This document shows positions 17,867 through 28,353 of a stretch of DNA of 64,000 nt, piece after piece. Below the pieces are notes generated by a model, which ran no database searches, had not been told where the DNA came from, and saw only the letters and a program-made list of their open reading frames with translations. How positions within the stretch are numbered: the first letter of the stretch is position 1; each line of letters opens with the position of its first letter. Position numbers and translations under genes: made by a program. This stretch comes from Pseudosulfitobacter sp. DSM 107133. GTDB lineage: Bacteria; Pseudomonadota; Alphaproteobacteria; Rhodobacterales; Rhodobacteraceae. The stretch is taken from contig NZ_CP085154.1 of assembly GCF_022788695.1 (NCBI RefSeq), positions 3,571,848 to 3,635,847 of the forward strand. The letters run 5' to 3'.

Positions 17867-18738
17867 TGTTCTGCCTCCTGCTGACGCTGCTCGTTGCGCT
17901 GGAACAGGATGATCGGAATGATCAGGATCAACAGCAGGATCACCGCCACGGCGCTGGCCACGGGCCAGTCACGGTTGGCAAAGAATTCTTCGAACAGAAC
18001 CTTACCGATCATCAGCGTACCAGAGCCGCCCAGCAGCGACGGGATCACAAATTCGCCCAGCGCCGGGATAAAGACCAGAAAACAGCCCGCCACAATGCCG
18101 TTGCGCGACAGCGGGATTGTCACCAGCCAGAACGCCTGAAAACGCGAACAACCCAGATCTTCGGCGGCTTCGATCAGGCTTTCGTCCAGCCGCTCAAGCG
18201 CCGCATAAATCGGCAGGATCATGAAGGGCAGATAGGTGTAAACAATGCCGATATAGACGGCCCAATTGGTGTTCAGAATGGTCAGCGGTTCATTGATCAC
18301 ACCAACCCACAGCAGAAACTGGTTCAGGAACCCTTCGGTACTGAGAATGCCGACCCATGCGTAGACCCGGATCAGGAACGACGTCCAGAACGGCAGAATC
18401 ACAAGCATCATCAACGTCGGGCGCCATTCTTCGGGCGCGCGGGCCATGCCATAAGCCATGGGATAGCCGACCAGCAGCGTTGCGATCGTTGAAAAGAAAG
18501 CGATTTGCAGCGAGCTGGCGTAGGCTTTCCAATACAGGTCATCCTGCGTCAGAAAGACAAAGTTTTCGAAATCCAGACCGGAAACCAGCGCACCGAAGCC
18601 GTCTTTCATGGTTGGCGTATAGGGCGGAATGGCCAGCGCCGTGTCGGACAGGGACACTTTGAACACAATGGCAAAGGGCACCAGAAACAGCGCCAGCAGC
18701 CACAGGTACGGCACCGCTATCAGGGCAAAACGTCTCAC
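17863..18738 (-). CDS. potH: Polyamine ABC transporter permease, PotH type
   Basis: About 291 aa. The GTG start at 18738 is chosen because it overlaps the potG stop as GTGA, the coupling pattern of this operon; an upstream ATG would add an atypical Arg-rich leader inside potG. The EAA loop contains EAAEDLGCSRFQAFWLVTIP. It is the partner of PotI. Confidence 0.88.
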   Translation of the reverse strand: MRRFALIAVPYLWLLALFLVPFAIVFKVSLSDTALAIPPYTPTMKDGFGALVSGLDFENFVFLTQDDLYWKAYASSLQIAFFSTIATLLVGYPMAYGMARAPEEWRPTLMMLVILPFWTSFLIRVYAWVGILSTEGFLNQFLLWVGVINEPLTILNTNWAVYIGIVYTYLPFMILPIYAALERLDESLIEAAEDLGCSRFQAFWLVTIPLSRNGIVAGCFLVFIPALGEFVIPSLLGGSGTLMIGKVLFEEFFANRDWPVASAVAVILLLILIIPIILFQRNEQRQQEAEQ

Positions 18739-19859
18739 GACTCCAACAACACGCCGGCGGTGGCGCTCCAGCTGAGCCAGACCGGGTCTTCCCATGTATA
18801 TGCGCGGCGCGAAACCCGCCGCGTGTTGGCCGATTGCGCCTTGATCACCTGCCCTGTTGGCAACTCGACGTGATAGGTCGACAGATTGCCCAGATAAGCG
18901 ATGTCCAGGACCTTGCCCTGCACGGCGTTGACCGCATCGGGCGGGCGTTCGGCGCTGATCGCGATTTTTTCGGGGCGGATCGCAAGATGGGCCTTTTGCC
19001 CCTCGCTGAACGGGCGGACGCTGGCTGCGGTGACAGGCGGGCCATTGCCCCAGTCAACTGCATAGCTTTCAGGGCCATTCGCCTTGGTCGTGCCTTCCAG
19101 AATGTTCACATCCCCGATGAAATCGGCAACATAGACACTGTTTGGGGCCTCATAGATCTTCTCGGGGGTGGCCACCTGAATGATGCGGCCCTCGTCCATG
19201 ACGGCAACGCGACTGGCCACGGTCATCGCTTCTTCCTGGTCGTGGGTGACGATGACGAATGTGGTGCCGGTGGTTTCCTGAATGTCCATCAGTTCAAACT
19301 GGGTGTCCTGGCGCAGCTTTTTGTCCAGCGCGCCCAGCGGTTCATCCAGCAGCAGCAGCTTGGGCGCCTTGGCCAGGGACCGCGCCAATGCCACACGCTG
19401 ACGCTGGCCACCGGAAATCTGGTGCGGTTTGCGACGGCCGAATTTGGTCAACCGTGTCAGCTTCAGCATTTCCTCGACGCGGGCGGCGATGGCGTCTTTG
19501 GGCATGTCAGACCGGCGCAGACCAAATGCGATGTTGTCCCAAACGGTCAGATGCGGGAACAGCGCATAAGACTGAAACATCATGTTCACTGCGCGCTTGT
19601 TGGGTGGCACGCCTGCAATGTCCTTGCCCGCCAGCAGAATCGCCCCCTCGGTCGGCGCCTCAAACCCGGCCAGCATGCGCATCATCGTGGTCTTGCCACA
19701 GCCCGAAGGCCCCAGCAGCGCAAAGAATTCCTTTTCGTAGATGTCCTGTGTCAGATCGTCGATTGCCACAAAATCACCAAAGCGTTTGGTGACTCCGACA
19801 AATTGGATCAGCGGCTTTTGCTGCGGGTCATCCCAAGGGGCGAATACGGTTTGGGCCAA
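18735..19859 (-). CDS. potG: Polyamine ABC transporter ATP-binding protein, PotG type
   Basis: 374 aa. Walker A is GPSGCGKTT, the signature ISGGQRQRVALARSL, Walker B LLLLDEPLGALD, and the C-terminus is a TOBE domain. The start is TTG (19859) with AGGA about 8 nt upstream. It energises import of the substrate captured by the adjacent PotF-like protein. Confidence 0.9.
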   Translation of the reverse strand: MAQTVFAPWDDPQQKPLIQFVGVTKRFGDFVAIDDLTQDIYEKEFFALLGPSGCGKTTMMRMLAGFEAPTEGAILLAGKDIAGVPPNKRAVNMMFQSYALFPHLTVWDNIAFGLRRSDMPKDAIAARVEEMLKLTRLTKFGRRKPHQISGGQRQRVALARSLAKAPKLLLLDEPLGALDKKLRQDTQFELMDIQETTGTTFVIVTHDQEEAMTVASRVAVMDEGRIIQVATPEKIYEAPNSVYVADFIGDVNILEGTTKANGPESYAVDWGNGPPVTAASVRPFSEGQKAHLAIRPEKIAISAERPPDAVNAVQGKVLDIAYLGNLSTYHVELPTGQVIKAQSANTRRVSRRAYTWEDPVWLSWSATAGVLLES

Positions 19860-19927
19860 AATCAGTCCTCACGAAATCAGTGGGAAATAAGGGCGCGACC
19901 CCAGCGGCCGCGCCCTGTCTTCGGGCC

Positions 19928-21013
19928 TCAGGTGCCCGATTTGACCTTGGTCCACAAACGCGTGACGACGCGCTGTGTTTTTGCGTCATAAGGCGACGTC
20001 GTATACAGGTTTTCCAGCGTCGCGGCATCGGGATAGATCGCCGTGTCACCGATCACGTCTTCAACCAGATACTCCTGGCTCGCCAGATTGCCGTTGGCGT
20101 AATAGACATAGTTCGACGCCGCCGCCATGTTCTGCGCGTCCATGATAAAGTTCAGGAACTTGTGCGCCCCGTCCGGGTTCGGTGCATCCACCGGAATCGC
20201 CATGTTGTCGAACCACATCAGCGCACCTTCTTTCGGCGCGTGATATTCGATGGTCACACCGTTGTCGGCCTCGACCGCACGGTCGCGTGCTTGCAGGATA
20301 TCACCCGACCAGCCGACTGCGACGCAAATGTCGCCATTGGCCAGCGCGTTGATGTATTCCGAGCTGTGGAATTTCTGCACATAGGGCGCGATGGCGGTCA
20401 GAACCGGCTCGGCCTTCTGGATGGTTTCGGCGTCTTGCGCGTCGGGGTTTTCACCGATGTAATTCAGCGCGGCGGGGATGATTTCCGCCGGAGCATCCAG
20501 GAAATGAACGCCACAGGCGGACAGTTTTTCCATGTTGGCAGGGTCAAAGATCAACGCCAGCGAATCGACAGGCGCATCATCGCCCAGCGCTTCTTTGACC
20601 TTTTCGACGTTCACGCCAATACCCGTGGTGCCCCACATGTAGTTGATCGCATATTCGTTGCCGGGGTCGTATTTTCCAACGCGGTCGCTGATCACGTCCC
20701 ACATGTTCCCAAGGTTCGGCAACTTCGACTTGTCCAGCTTCTGAAAAGCCCCTGCGCTGATCTGGCGTTGCAGGAAAGTGCCCGATGGCACCACGACATC
20801 ATAGCCCGACGAACCGGCCAGCATTTTGGTTTCCAGAACCTCGTTGCTGTCAAAAACGTCATAGATAAGATCAATGCCCGTTTCCGCTTCAAACTTGGCA
20901 AGCAGTTCTTCGTCGATGTAGTCGGACCAGTTGTAAACGCGCACTTCTTCTGCCAGTGCCGAAGTGGCCATAACAGCCAATGCTGCTACTGTGCTAAGCA
21001 TCATCTTAGTCAT
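19928..21013 (-). CDS. potF: Periplasmic putrescine-binding protein, PotF type
   Basis: 361 aa with a signal peptide (about residues 1-21, ending SALA). The mature N-terminus VRVYNWSDYIDEELLAKFE and later YDVVVPSGTFLQRQI are typical of PotD/PotF binding proteins. It is the first gene of the reverse-strand transport operon; the leader contains a candidate operator shared with spuC. Confidence 0.9.
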   Translation of the reverse strand: MTKMMLSTVAALAVMATSALAEEVRVYNWSDYIDEELLAKFEAETGIDLIYDVFDSNEVLETKMLAGSSGYDVVVPSGTFLQRQISAGAFQKLDKSKLPNLGNMWDVISDRVGKYDPGNEYAINYMWGTTGIGVNVEKVKEALGDDAPVDSLALIFDPANMEKLSACGVHFLDAPAEIIPAALNYIGENPDAQDAETIQKAEPVLTAIAPYVQKFHSSEYINALANGDICVAVGWSGDILQARDRAVEADNGVTIEYHAPKEGALMWFDNMAIPVDAPNPDGAHKFLNFIMDAQNMAAASNYVYYANGNLASQEYLVEDVIGDTAIYPDAATLENLYTTSPYDAKTQRVVTRLWTKVKSGT

Positions 21014-21056
21014 AGTGTTCTCCCGGTTATCAGACCGGGTTGATCCCGGCTTGGGG

Positions 21057-21074
21057 TAATTTGATCAAGTTTTG
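21057..21074 (+). promoter_or_regulatory. Candidate GntR operator, copy 1 (AATTTGATCAAGTTTTGC)
   Basis: It lies in the 148-bp gap between divergent potF and the GntR gene. It matches 15 of 18 positions of the copy upstream of the aminotransferase gene (21901-21918). TTGATCAA at its core is palindromic. Binding by the adjacent regulator is inference. Confidence 0.45.
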
Positions 21075-21161
21075 CCCTTTGCGGCAAGATGTTTTATGCT
21101 TTCACGGCAAAGGGAACCGTGCAAGCAGTTCGCCGCCGAGGTGCCAGAAAGAGATATCGCA

Positions 21162-21872
21162 ATGAATGCATCGCTGAAAAAAGAGGCGCTCCAGAACGGG
21201 GCAGAAACCCGGGCCCTGACCGCCAAGACGCCCGCCCACCAAGCGGTCTACACCAAATTGCGCGATGCGGTGTTGTTCGGTGATCTGGCGCCCGGTCAGC
21301 CGATCACGATTCAGGGTCTGACAACAATGCTGGACGCAGGCATGACACCAGTGCGTGAAGCGATCCGCAAGCTGACCGCCGAAGGCGCGCTTGTGATGCA
21401 AGGCAATCGTCGCGCGTCAGTGCCGGTGTTGGACTTGCATACGCTGGAACAGCTTGAATTCATGCGATTAAATCTTGAGCCAGAGTTGGCATTTCGCGCA
21501 ACTTCGCATATTTCGGCTGACGATATTGCGACGCTGACAGCCATCGACAACGGGCTGAACCACGCCATTTCAGCGGGGGATATCAGCGGGTATTTGCGTC
21601 TGAACCATGCCTTTCATACTGCCCTATATGCCGTCGCACAGGCGCCAATACTGGCGCAATTCGCTGGTGCGCTCTGGCTGCGTTTCGGGCCCTCTTTGCG
21701 TGTGGTCTGTGGTCGGTTTGGCACCTCCAACCTGCCGGACAAACATGCCGAGCTGCTCGAAGCACTGACACTTGGCGACGCCGATGCCGCGCGCGACGCC
21801 ATCGCCGAAGACATTTGCCAAGGGATGGTGCAAGTGCGCGCCGCGTTGACCGAAGACCCTGCGCCACGGTGA
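21162..21872 (+). CDS. GntR family transcriptional regulator with FCD domain
   Basis: 236 aa. It has an N-terminal winged helix (about residues 24-90; MTPVREAIRKLTAEGALVMQ is the recognition part) and a C-terminal all-helical FCD ligand domain with the metal or ligand His in LNHAFHTALYA. The start at 21162 is preferred over a longer reading with an unconserved leader. It is divergent from the potFGHI operon and upstream of the aminotransferase, so it probably controls both. Confidence 0.88.
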   Translation: MNASLKKEALQNGAETRALTAKTPAHQAVYTKLRDAVLFGDLAPGQPITIQGLTTMLDAGMTPVREAIRKLTAEGALVMQGNRRASVPVLDLHTLEQLEFMRLNLEPELAFRATSHISADDIATLTAIDNGLNHAISAGDISGYLRLNHAFHTALYAVAQAPILAQFAGALWLRFGPSLRVVCGRFGTSNLPDKHAELLEALTLGDADAARDAIAEDICQGMVQVRAALTEDPAPR

Positions 21873-21900
21873 TTCGCCACCTGCCGGATTGACAGCGAAA

Positions 21901-21918
21901 AATTTGATCATATTCTGC
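21901..21918 (+). promoter_or_regulatory. Candidate GntR operator, copy 2 (AATTTGATCATATTCTGC)
   Basis: It sits 35 nt upstream of the aminotransferase start. It differs from the copy at 21057 at three positions only. Confidence 0.45.
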
Positions 21919-21952
21919 GGGCAACTTCATTTCGAATGAAAAGGACACCGTC

Positions 21953-23350
21953 ATGGCTGCCATCACCAACCATCTGCCCACCGCGGAATTGCAGGCGCTG
22001 GACGCCGCACACCACATGCACCCCTTTAGCACCAACAACGAACTGGCAGCAAAAGGCGCGCGCATTATCACCCGTGCCGACGGCGTTTACCTGACCGACA
22101 GCGAAGGCAACCGCATCCTGGACGGCATGGCAGGGCTGTGGTGTGTCAATATCGGCTATGGTCGTGGCGAACTGGCCGATGTTGCTGCACGGCAGATGCG
22201 CGAACTGCCCTATTACAATACGTTTTTCATGACATCGCACGCACCGGTCATCGCACTGGCCGCCAAGATTGCGGAACTGGCACCGGCGCATCTGAACCAT
22301 GTTTTCTTTGCAGGTTCGGGGTCCGAGGCGAATGACACCAACATCCGCATGGTGCGCACCTATTGGGCGCAAAAGGGCAAGCCGACCAAATCCATCATCA
22401 TCAGCCGCAAGAATGCCTACCATGGGTCCTCTGTCGGATCGGGCAGTCTGGGGGGCATGACCCCGATGCACGAACAGGGTGGCCTGCCGATTCCCGACAT
22501 TCACCACATTGACCAACCGAACTGGTGGGCCGAAGGCGGCACATCCACGCCCGAAGACTTCGGCCTGCAACGCGCGCAAGAGCTGGAAAAAGCCATTCTG
22601 GAGCTGGGCGAGGACCGCGTCGCCGCCTTTATTGCAGAGCCTATTCAGGGCGCTGGCGGTGTAATCGTGCCTCCGTCGACCTACTGGCCGGAAATCCAGC
22701 GCATCTGTGACAAATACGAAATTCTGCTGATCGCCGACGAGGTCATCTGTGGTTTTGGCCGCACCGGCGAATGGTTCGGATCGACCACCGTGGGCATCAA
22801 ACCCGACATCATGACCATCGCCAAAGGTTTGTCGTCGGGATACCAGCCCATCGGCGGATCAATCGTGTCGGACGAAGTGGCCGAGGTGATGAATGCTTGC
22901 GAGTTCAATCACGGCTATACCTATTCCGGTCATCCCGTTGCCAGCGCCGTGGCGTTGGAGAACCTGCGGATCATGGAAGACGAAAACATTCTGGACCACG
23001 TCCGCAATGTTGCGGCCCCCGCACTGGCCGAGATGTGGCACGGCTTGGGCGATCATCCGATGGTGGGGGAAACCAAGATTGTCGGCATGATGGCCTCGCT
23101 GGCCCTGACGCCCGACAAGGACAGCCGCGCCAAATTTGCCGCCGACGCGGGCACCGCCGGTTTCATGACGCGTGAACGCAGCTTTGCCAACAACCTGATC
23201 ATGCGCCACGTCTATGACCGTATGGTGATCTCGCCGCCGCTGGTCATCACGCCGGAAGAAATCACCGAAATGGGCAAACGTGCGCGCACCGCGCTGGACG
23301 AATCCTATGCGCAAATCAAGGAACAGGGGCTGTTCAAAGCCGCATCCTGA
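21953..23350 (+). CDS. spuC: Class III aminotransferase, putrescine/diamine-pyruvate type
   Basis: 465 aa fold-type I PLP enzyme. The lysine is in MTIAKGLSSGYQPIGG, and ADEVICGFGRTGEWFG precedes it. N-terminal HHMHPFSTNNEL and GLWCVNIGYGRGELADVA are typical of SpuC-like putrescine:pyruvate aminotransferases. Between a polyamine transporter and diamine hydrolases, removal of an amino group from putrescine or a related diamine is the likely role. The spuC symbol rests on similarity plus context. Confidence 0.82.
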   Translation: MAAITNHLPTAELQALDAAHHMHPFSTNNELAAKGARIITRADGVYLTDSEGNRILDGMAGLWCVNIGYGRGELADVAARQMRELPYYNTFFMTSHAPVIALAAKIAELAPAHLNHVFFAGSGSEANDTNIRMVRTYWAQKGKPTKSIIISRKNAYHGSSVGSGSLGGMTPMHEQGGLPIPDIHHIDQPNWWAEGGTSTPEDFGLQRAQELEKAILELGEDRVAAFIAEPIQGAGGVIVPPSTYWPEIQRICDKYEILLIADEVICGFGRTGEWFGSTTVGIKPDIMTIAKGLSSGYQPIGGSIVSDEVAEVMNACEFNHGYTYSGHPVASAVALENLRIMEDENILDHVRNVAAPALAEMWHGLGDHPMVGETKIVGMMASLALTPDKDSRAKFAADAGTAGFMTRERSFANNLIMRHVYDRMVISPPLVITPEEITEMGKRARTALDESYAQIKEQGLFKAAS

Positions 23351-23354
23351 ACCA

Positions 23355-24493
<1,139 letters not shown>

Positions 24494-24497
<4 letters not shown>

Positions 24498-25672
24498 GAT
24501 TTGACAAACATCTTGCGCGGGCGGTCGCAGAAACATTCAGCGGCGCCATCTTCTGTGATGCGGATGCTTTCGGTAATTTCAAGCCCCCAGTCGGCCATCC
24601 AAAGGCCGGGCATAAAGTGGAATGTCATATTCGGTTCCAGAACAGTCTGGTCGTTGCTGCGCAGTGAAATCGTGCGTTCGCCCCAGTCCGGCGGATAGCT
24701 GAGGCCGATGGGGTAGCCACACCGCTCCCCCCGTTCTATTCCCGCGGCTTCCAGCGGGGCCGCCAGTGCATTGGCAATGTCGCAAGCGCGATTGCCCGCA
24801 CGGGCCGCATCCAACCCGGCCTCAAGCCCCTCGACCAGGGCCGCCTCGGCGCGTTTCAGGAAATCAGGAGGCGTGCCCAGAAACAGCGAGCGGCAGAACG
24901 GCGCGTGATAGCGGCGATAGCAGCCGGAGATTTCAAAAAATGTCGCCTGCCCGGATTCAAAGGGGCGGCCATCCCATGTCAGATGAGGTGCCGCGGCATC
25001 TGACCCGGATGGCAAGAGCGGTACAATCGCAGGATAATCCCCCCACGCGCCGTCGACCCCGCGCACCGCGTCACGATAGATTTCCGCGACCACTTCGTTC
25101 TTGGGCACCCCGGGTTCGACCCGCTCAAGCAGACCATCGACGATCTTCTCGGATATCCGCGCGGCCTTGCGCATGTAATCCAGTTCGGGCGCGGATTTCA
25201 CGGCGCGTTTCCAGTTCACCATTGCGGTGGCATCTGAAAACCGGGCCTCCGGCAGGCTGGACTGCATCACCGCAAATGCCTTGGCTGAAAAATAATAATT
25301 GTCCATCTCGACGCCGATGCGCTGCGCGCCCAGCTCTTGCAAAATGCCCGCAAGATCCTGCATCGGATGGCGTTCTGTAGACTGTACAAAGTGATCCTCA
25401 TAGCCGCGCACATGATCGTCATCCATCCAGACCGTGCGCCGCGCCCCGGCAGTATCCTGACGCCGCCCCCACCAGACAGGATCCCCCTCTGCGCGCAGAA
25501 TGACCCCCTGATGCACATAGAACGACCAGCCGTCATACCCTGTCAGCCAGGCCTGATTGCTGGGGTCCGTAATAAACAAAGTGTCGATACCAGCATCATC
25601 CATAGCGCCACGCACAAGCGCGATGCGGCGATCATATTCGGCAATGGTAAACGGAAGGTTTTTAACAATCAT
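24494..25672 (-). CDS. M24 hydrolase of the ectoine hydrolase (DoeA/EutD) type
   Basis: 392 aa with a creatinase-like N-domain and pita-bread C-domain. DPSNQAWLTGYDGWSFYVHQ, GVEMDNYYFSAKAF, YPAIVPLLPSG and GYPIGLSYPPDWGERTISL closely match DoeA ectoine hydrolases as I remember them. DoeA opens the ectoine ring to N-acetyl-diaminobutyrate. No ectoine transporter or eutBC genes lie here. The start at 25672 has a GGAG-type site; it is divergent from the second ABC operon. Confidence 0.78.
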
Positions 25673-25942
25673 GCGCGTGCTCCATTTTAAGAAACTTGCG
25701 TTGTGACGCCTCAGGACGCAACACCAAACAACTTTGACCGATTCCTGATGTCGGTGACGGCACAAGCGATGCCGTTTCAGGCAGGCCATTGTCCTTATAT
25801 TTGGAATTTAACGAGAAAAACGCCCTATTGTGGGCACAACCAACTGTTTTTCAGTAATCTGGTTGCAATACTCGACTGTGGTCGTTTTACTCGTAAGCAA
25901 CAAGGCGGGTTCACCGTCGTCATAAAAACCAGGGAGCCTGAT

Positions 25943-27043
25943 TTGGCTAACACATCGACCGATGCTGCGTTCGTTGAATTCGAACGCGTGCAAAAAAGTT
26001 ATGACGGCGTAAATCTCGTCGTCAAAGACTTGAACCTTTCCATGCCACGCGGCGAGTTTTTGACAATGCTCGGCCCATCCGGTTCGGGCAAGACGACTTG
26101 CCTGATGATGCTGGCAGGATTTGAGACAGCAACACATGGTGACATCCGTCTTGGCGGAACGTCGATCAACAACATCCCGCCGCACAAACGTGGCATCGGC
26201 ATGGTTTTCCAGAACTATGCGCTGTTCCCGCACATGACCGTTGCAGAGAACCTGGCCTTCCCGCTGGAAGTGCGCAAGATCGGCAAGTCGGAGCGCGAGG
26301 AGAAAATCCACCGCGCCCTTGGCATGGTGCAGATGAACGATTTCGCCGGTCGGCGTCCCACGCAATTGTCGGGTGGTCAACAACAGCGGATCGCTCTGGC
26401 GCGTGCGCTGGTGTTCGAACCCGAACTGGTTCTGATGGACGAACCGCTGGGTGCGCTGGACAAACAGCTGCGCGAAACCCTGCAGTTCGAAATTACCAAG
26501 CTGGCGCATGATCTGGGCATTACCGTGGTCTATGTGACCCACGACCAGACCGAAGCCCTGACCATGTCCGACCGCGTTGCCGTGTTCGAAAACGGCCGCA
26601 TTCAGCAATTGGCACCGCCCGACCAACTGTACGAAAAACCCGAGAACAGCTTCGTCGCCCAGTTCATCGGTGAAAACAACACGTTGATGGGCGAAGTCAA
26701 AGAGATCAGCAACGGCACGGCTGTGGTTCAGCTGGACGGCGGCGACCTGATCGACGCGGTTCCGGTGAACGTCAGCAAGGTTGGCGAACGCACCCGTGTG
26801 TCCATCCGTCCCGAACGGGTCGAGATGAAAAAGGAACGCCTGATGCCAGGCGCCCGGACCCTGAAGGCCGAAGTGCTTGAGTTCATCTATATGGGCGATA
26901 TTTTCCGCACCCGTCTGCGCGTCGCAGGGACTGATGAATTTGTCATCAAGACCCGGAACGCGCCGGACCAGGAGCGTCTGACACCCGGCACCCAGATCGA
27001 AATCGGCTGGCTGCCCGAAGATTGCCGCGCTTTGGACGCGTAA
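25943..27043 (+). CDS. Spermidine/putrescine-type ABC transporter ATP-binding protein (second system)
   Basis: 366 aa, PotA-like. Walker A GPSGSGKTT, signature LSGGQQQRIALARAL, Walker B LVLMDEPLGALD, and a C-terminal TOBE domain are present. The start is TTG at 25943 with AGGGAG at 25931-25936; the longer frame upstream (from 25703) encodes no family-like sequence. It begins the operon for a second, paralogous amine transporter. Confidence 0.87.
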   Translation: MANTSTDAAFVEFERVQKSYDGVNLVVKDLNLSMPRGEFLTMLGPSGSGKTTCLMMLAGFETATHGDIRLGGTSINNIPPHKRGIGMVFQNYALFPHMTVAENLAFPLEVRKIGKSEREEKIHRALGMVQMNDFAGRRPTQLSGGQQQRIALARALVFEPELVLMDEPLGALDKQLRETLQFEITKLAHDLGITVVYVTHDQTEALTMSDRVAVFENGRIQQLAPPDQLYEKPENSFVAQFIGENNTLMGEVKEISNGTAVVQLDGGDLIDAVPVNVSKVGERTRVSIRPERVEMKKERLMPGARTLKAEVLEFIYMGDIFRTRLRVAGTDEFVIKTRNAPDQERLTPGTQIEIGWLPEDCRALDA

Positions 27044-27054
27044 CGTCCCAAGCA

Positions 27055-27126
27055 CGCGCGAGACGTCGCGCGGCTGCGGTCGCGCGATAAAAAAGGGACG
27101 GTATCAAAGCCCGTTATCCCCGTCCC
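27055..27126 (+). promoter_or_regulatory. Two intergenic hairpins between the ATPase and binding-protein genes
   Basis: CGCGCGA-gacg-TCGCGCG (27055-27072) and GGGACGG...CCGTCCC (27095-27126) fold just after the ATPase stop. Such stems often raise binding-protein mRNA relative to the ATPase by blocking 3' decay. No U tract is seen. Confidence 0.45.
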
Positions 27127-27178
27127 AACATCCACACGGGCAATGGCCGGAAACGGCTAAATGATTGGGAGATCAAAT

Positions 27179-28285
27179 ATGAAACTGACCAAAATTCTTA
27201 TGACCTCGACGGCGCTCAGCTTTGTCGCGGGCATGGTCGCAGCCGAAGCGCACATGGCCAACGAAATGACCATCGTGTCCTGGGGCGGCGCCTATTCCAA
27301 ATCGCAAAAACTTGCGTACAGCGATCCCTATGCCGAGAAAACCGGCGTCAGCATCATCAACGACGACAGCTCGAACGAAGCCGTGGCAAAGCTGCGTGCG
27401 ATGAACGAAGCCGGCAACATCACATGGGATGTGGTCGATGTTGTGGCCTCTGACGCCATCCGTCTGTGTGACGAAGGTCTGGCGATGGAAATCGACGCAG
27501 ACGAAATGCTGGCCGACGCGCCCGATGGCACGCCTGCATCCGAAGATTTTGGCGACCTTCTGGTTTCCGACTGCTTCATTCCGCAGATCGTTTATTCGAC
27601 AACATTCGGCTATCGTACCGACATGGTCGGCGACACGCCTCCGACATCGGTCTGCGCGATCTTCGACACCGAAACATATCCCGGCAAACGTTCGCTGGAA
27701 AAACGCCCGATTAACAACATGGAATGGGCGCTGATCTGTGACGGCGTTGCCAAGGACGAAGTCTATGACGTTCTGGCCACACCAGAAGGTCAGCAGCAGG
27801 CGCTGGACAAACTGGCAACCATCAAAGACGACGTGATCTGGTGGTCGGCCGGTGCGGATACGCCCCAATTGCTGGCAGACGGCGAAGTTGTGATGGGTTC
27901 GACCTATAACGGTCGCCTGTTCTCTGTCATCGAAGAGCAAGACCAGCCCGTCGCCATGCTGTGGGACGCGCAGGTGTTCGATCTTGACGGCTGGATCATT
28001 CCCGCAGGTCTGAGCGACGAGCGTAAAGCCCGTGCACTGGACTTTATCTATTTTGCGACAGACACACAGCGTCTGGCGGACCAGGCCAAATACATCTCGT
28101 ACGGCCCCGCGCGCAAATCTTCGGCTCCTCTGGTTGGCAAACACGCCGATCTGGGCATCGAAATGGCACCGCACATGCCGACCGATCCGGAAAACGCAAA
28201 GAACACGTTCCTGTATAACTACGAGTTCTGGGCCGACTACCGCGACGACATCGACGCAAAATTCCAAGCGTGGCTGGCGCAATAA
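27179..28285 (+). CDS. Extracellular solute-binding protein, polyamine type (second system)
   Basis: 368 aa. A signal peptide (about residues 1-23, MVAAEA) and a start at 27179 with GGGAG upstream. MTIVSWGGAYSKSQKLAY opens a PotD-like SBP_bac fold. It supplies substrate to the two permeases downstream. The ligand cannot be predicted from the sequence alone. Confidence 0.87.
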   Translation: MKLTKILMTSTALSFVAGMVAAEAHMANEMTIVSWGGAYSKSQKLAYSDPYAEKTGVSIINDDSSNEAVAKLRAMNEAGNITWDVVDVVASDAIRLCDEGLAMEIDADEMLADAPDGTPASEDFGDLLVSDCFIPQIVYSTTFGYRTDMVGDTPPTSVCAIFDTETYPGKRSLEKRPINNMEWALICDGVAKDEVYDVLATPEGQQQALDKLATIKDDVIWWSAGADTPQLLADGEVVMGSTYNGRLFSVIEEQDQPVAMLWDAQVFDLDGWIIPAGLSDERKARALDFIYFATDTQRLADQAKYISYGPARKSSAPLVGKHADLGIEMAPHMPTDPENAKNTFLYNYEFWADYRDDIDAKFQAWLAQ

Positions 28286-28353
28286 GCTTCGCCTGATCGC
28301 CTGAAACAGGGGGAGGCCACATCCGGCCTCCTCCACCCTCCAAAGCGAGATCG

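Noticed and set aside
25703..25942. In-frame extension of the second transporter ATPase
   Set aside because: Sequence there is not ATPase-like; a TTG with AGGGAG at 25943 gives the family N-terminus.
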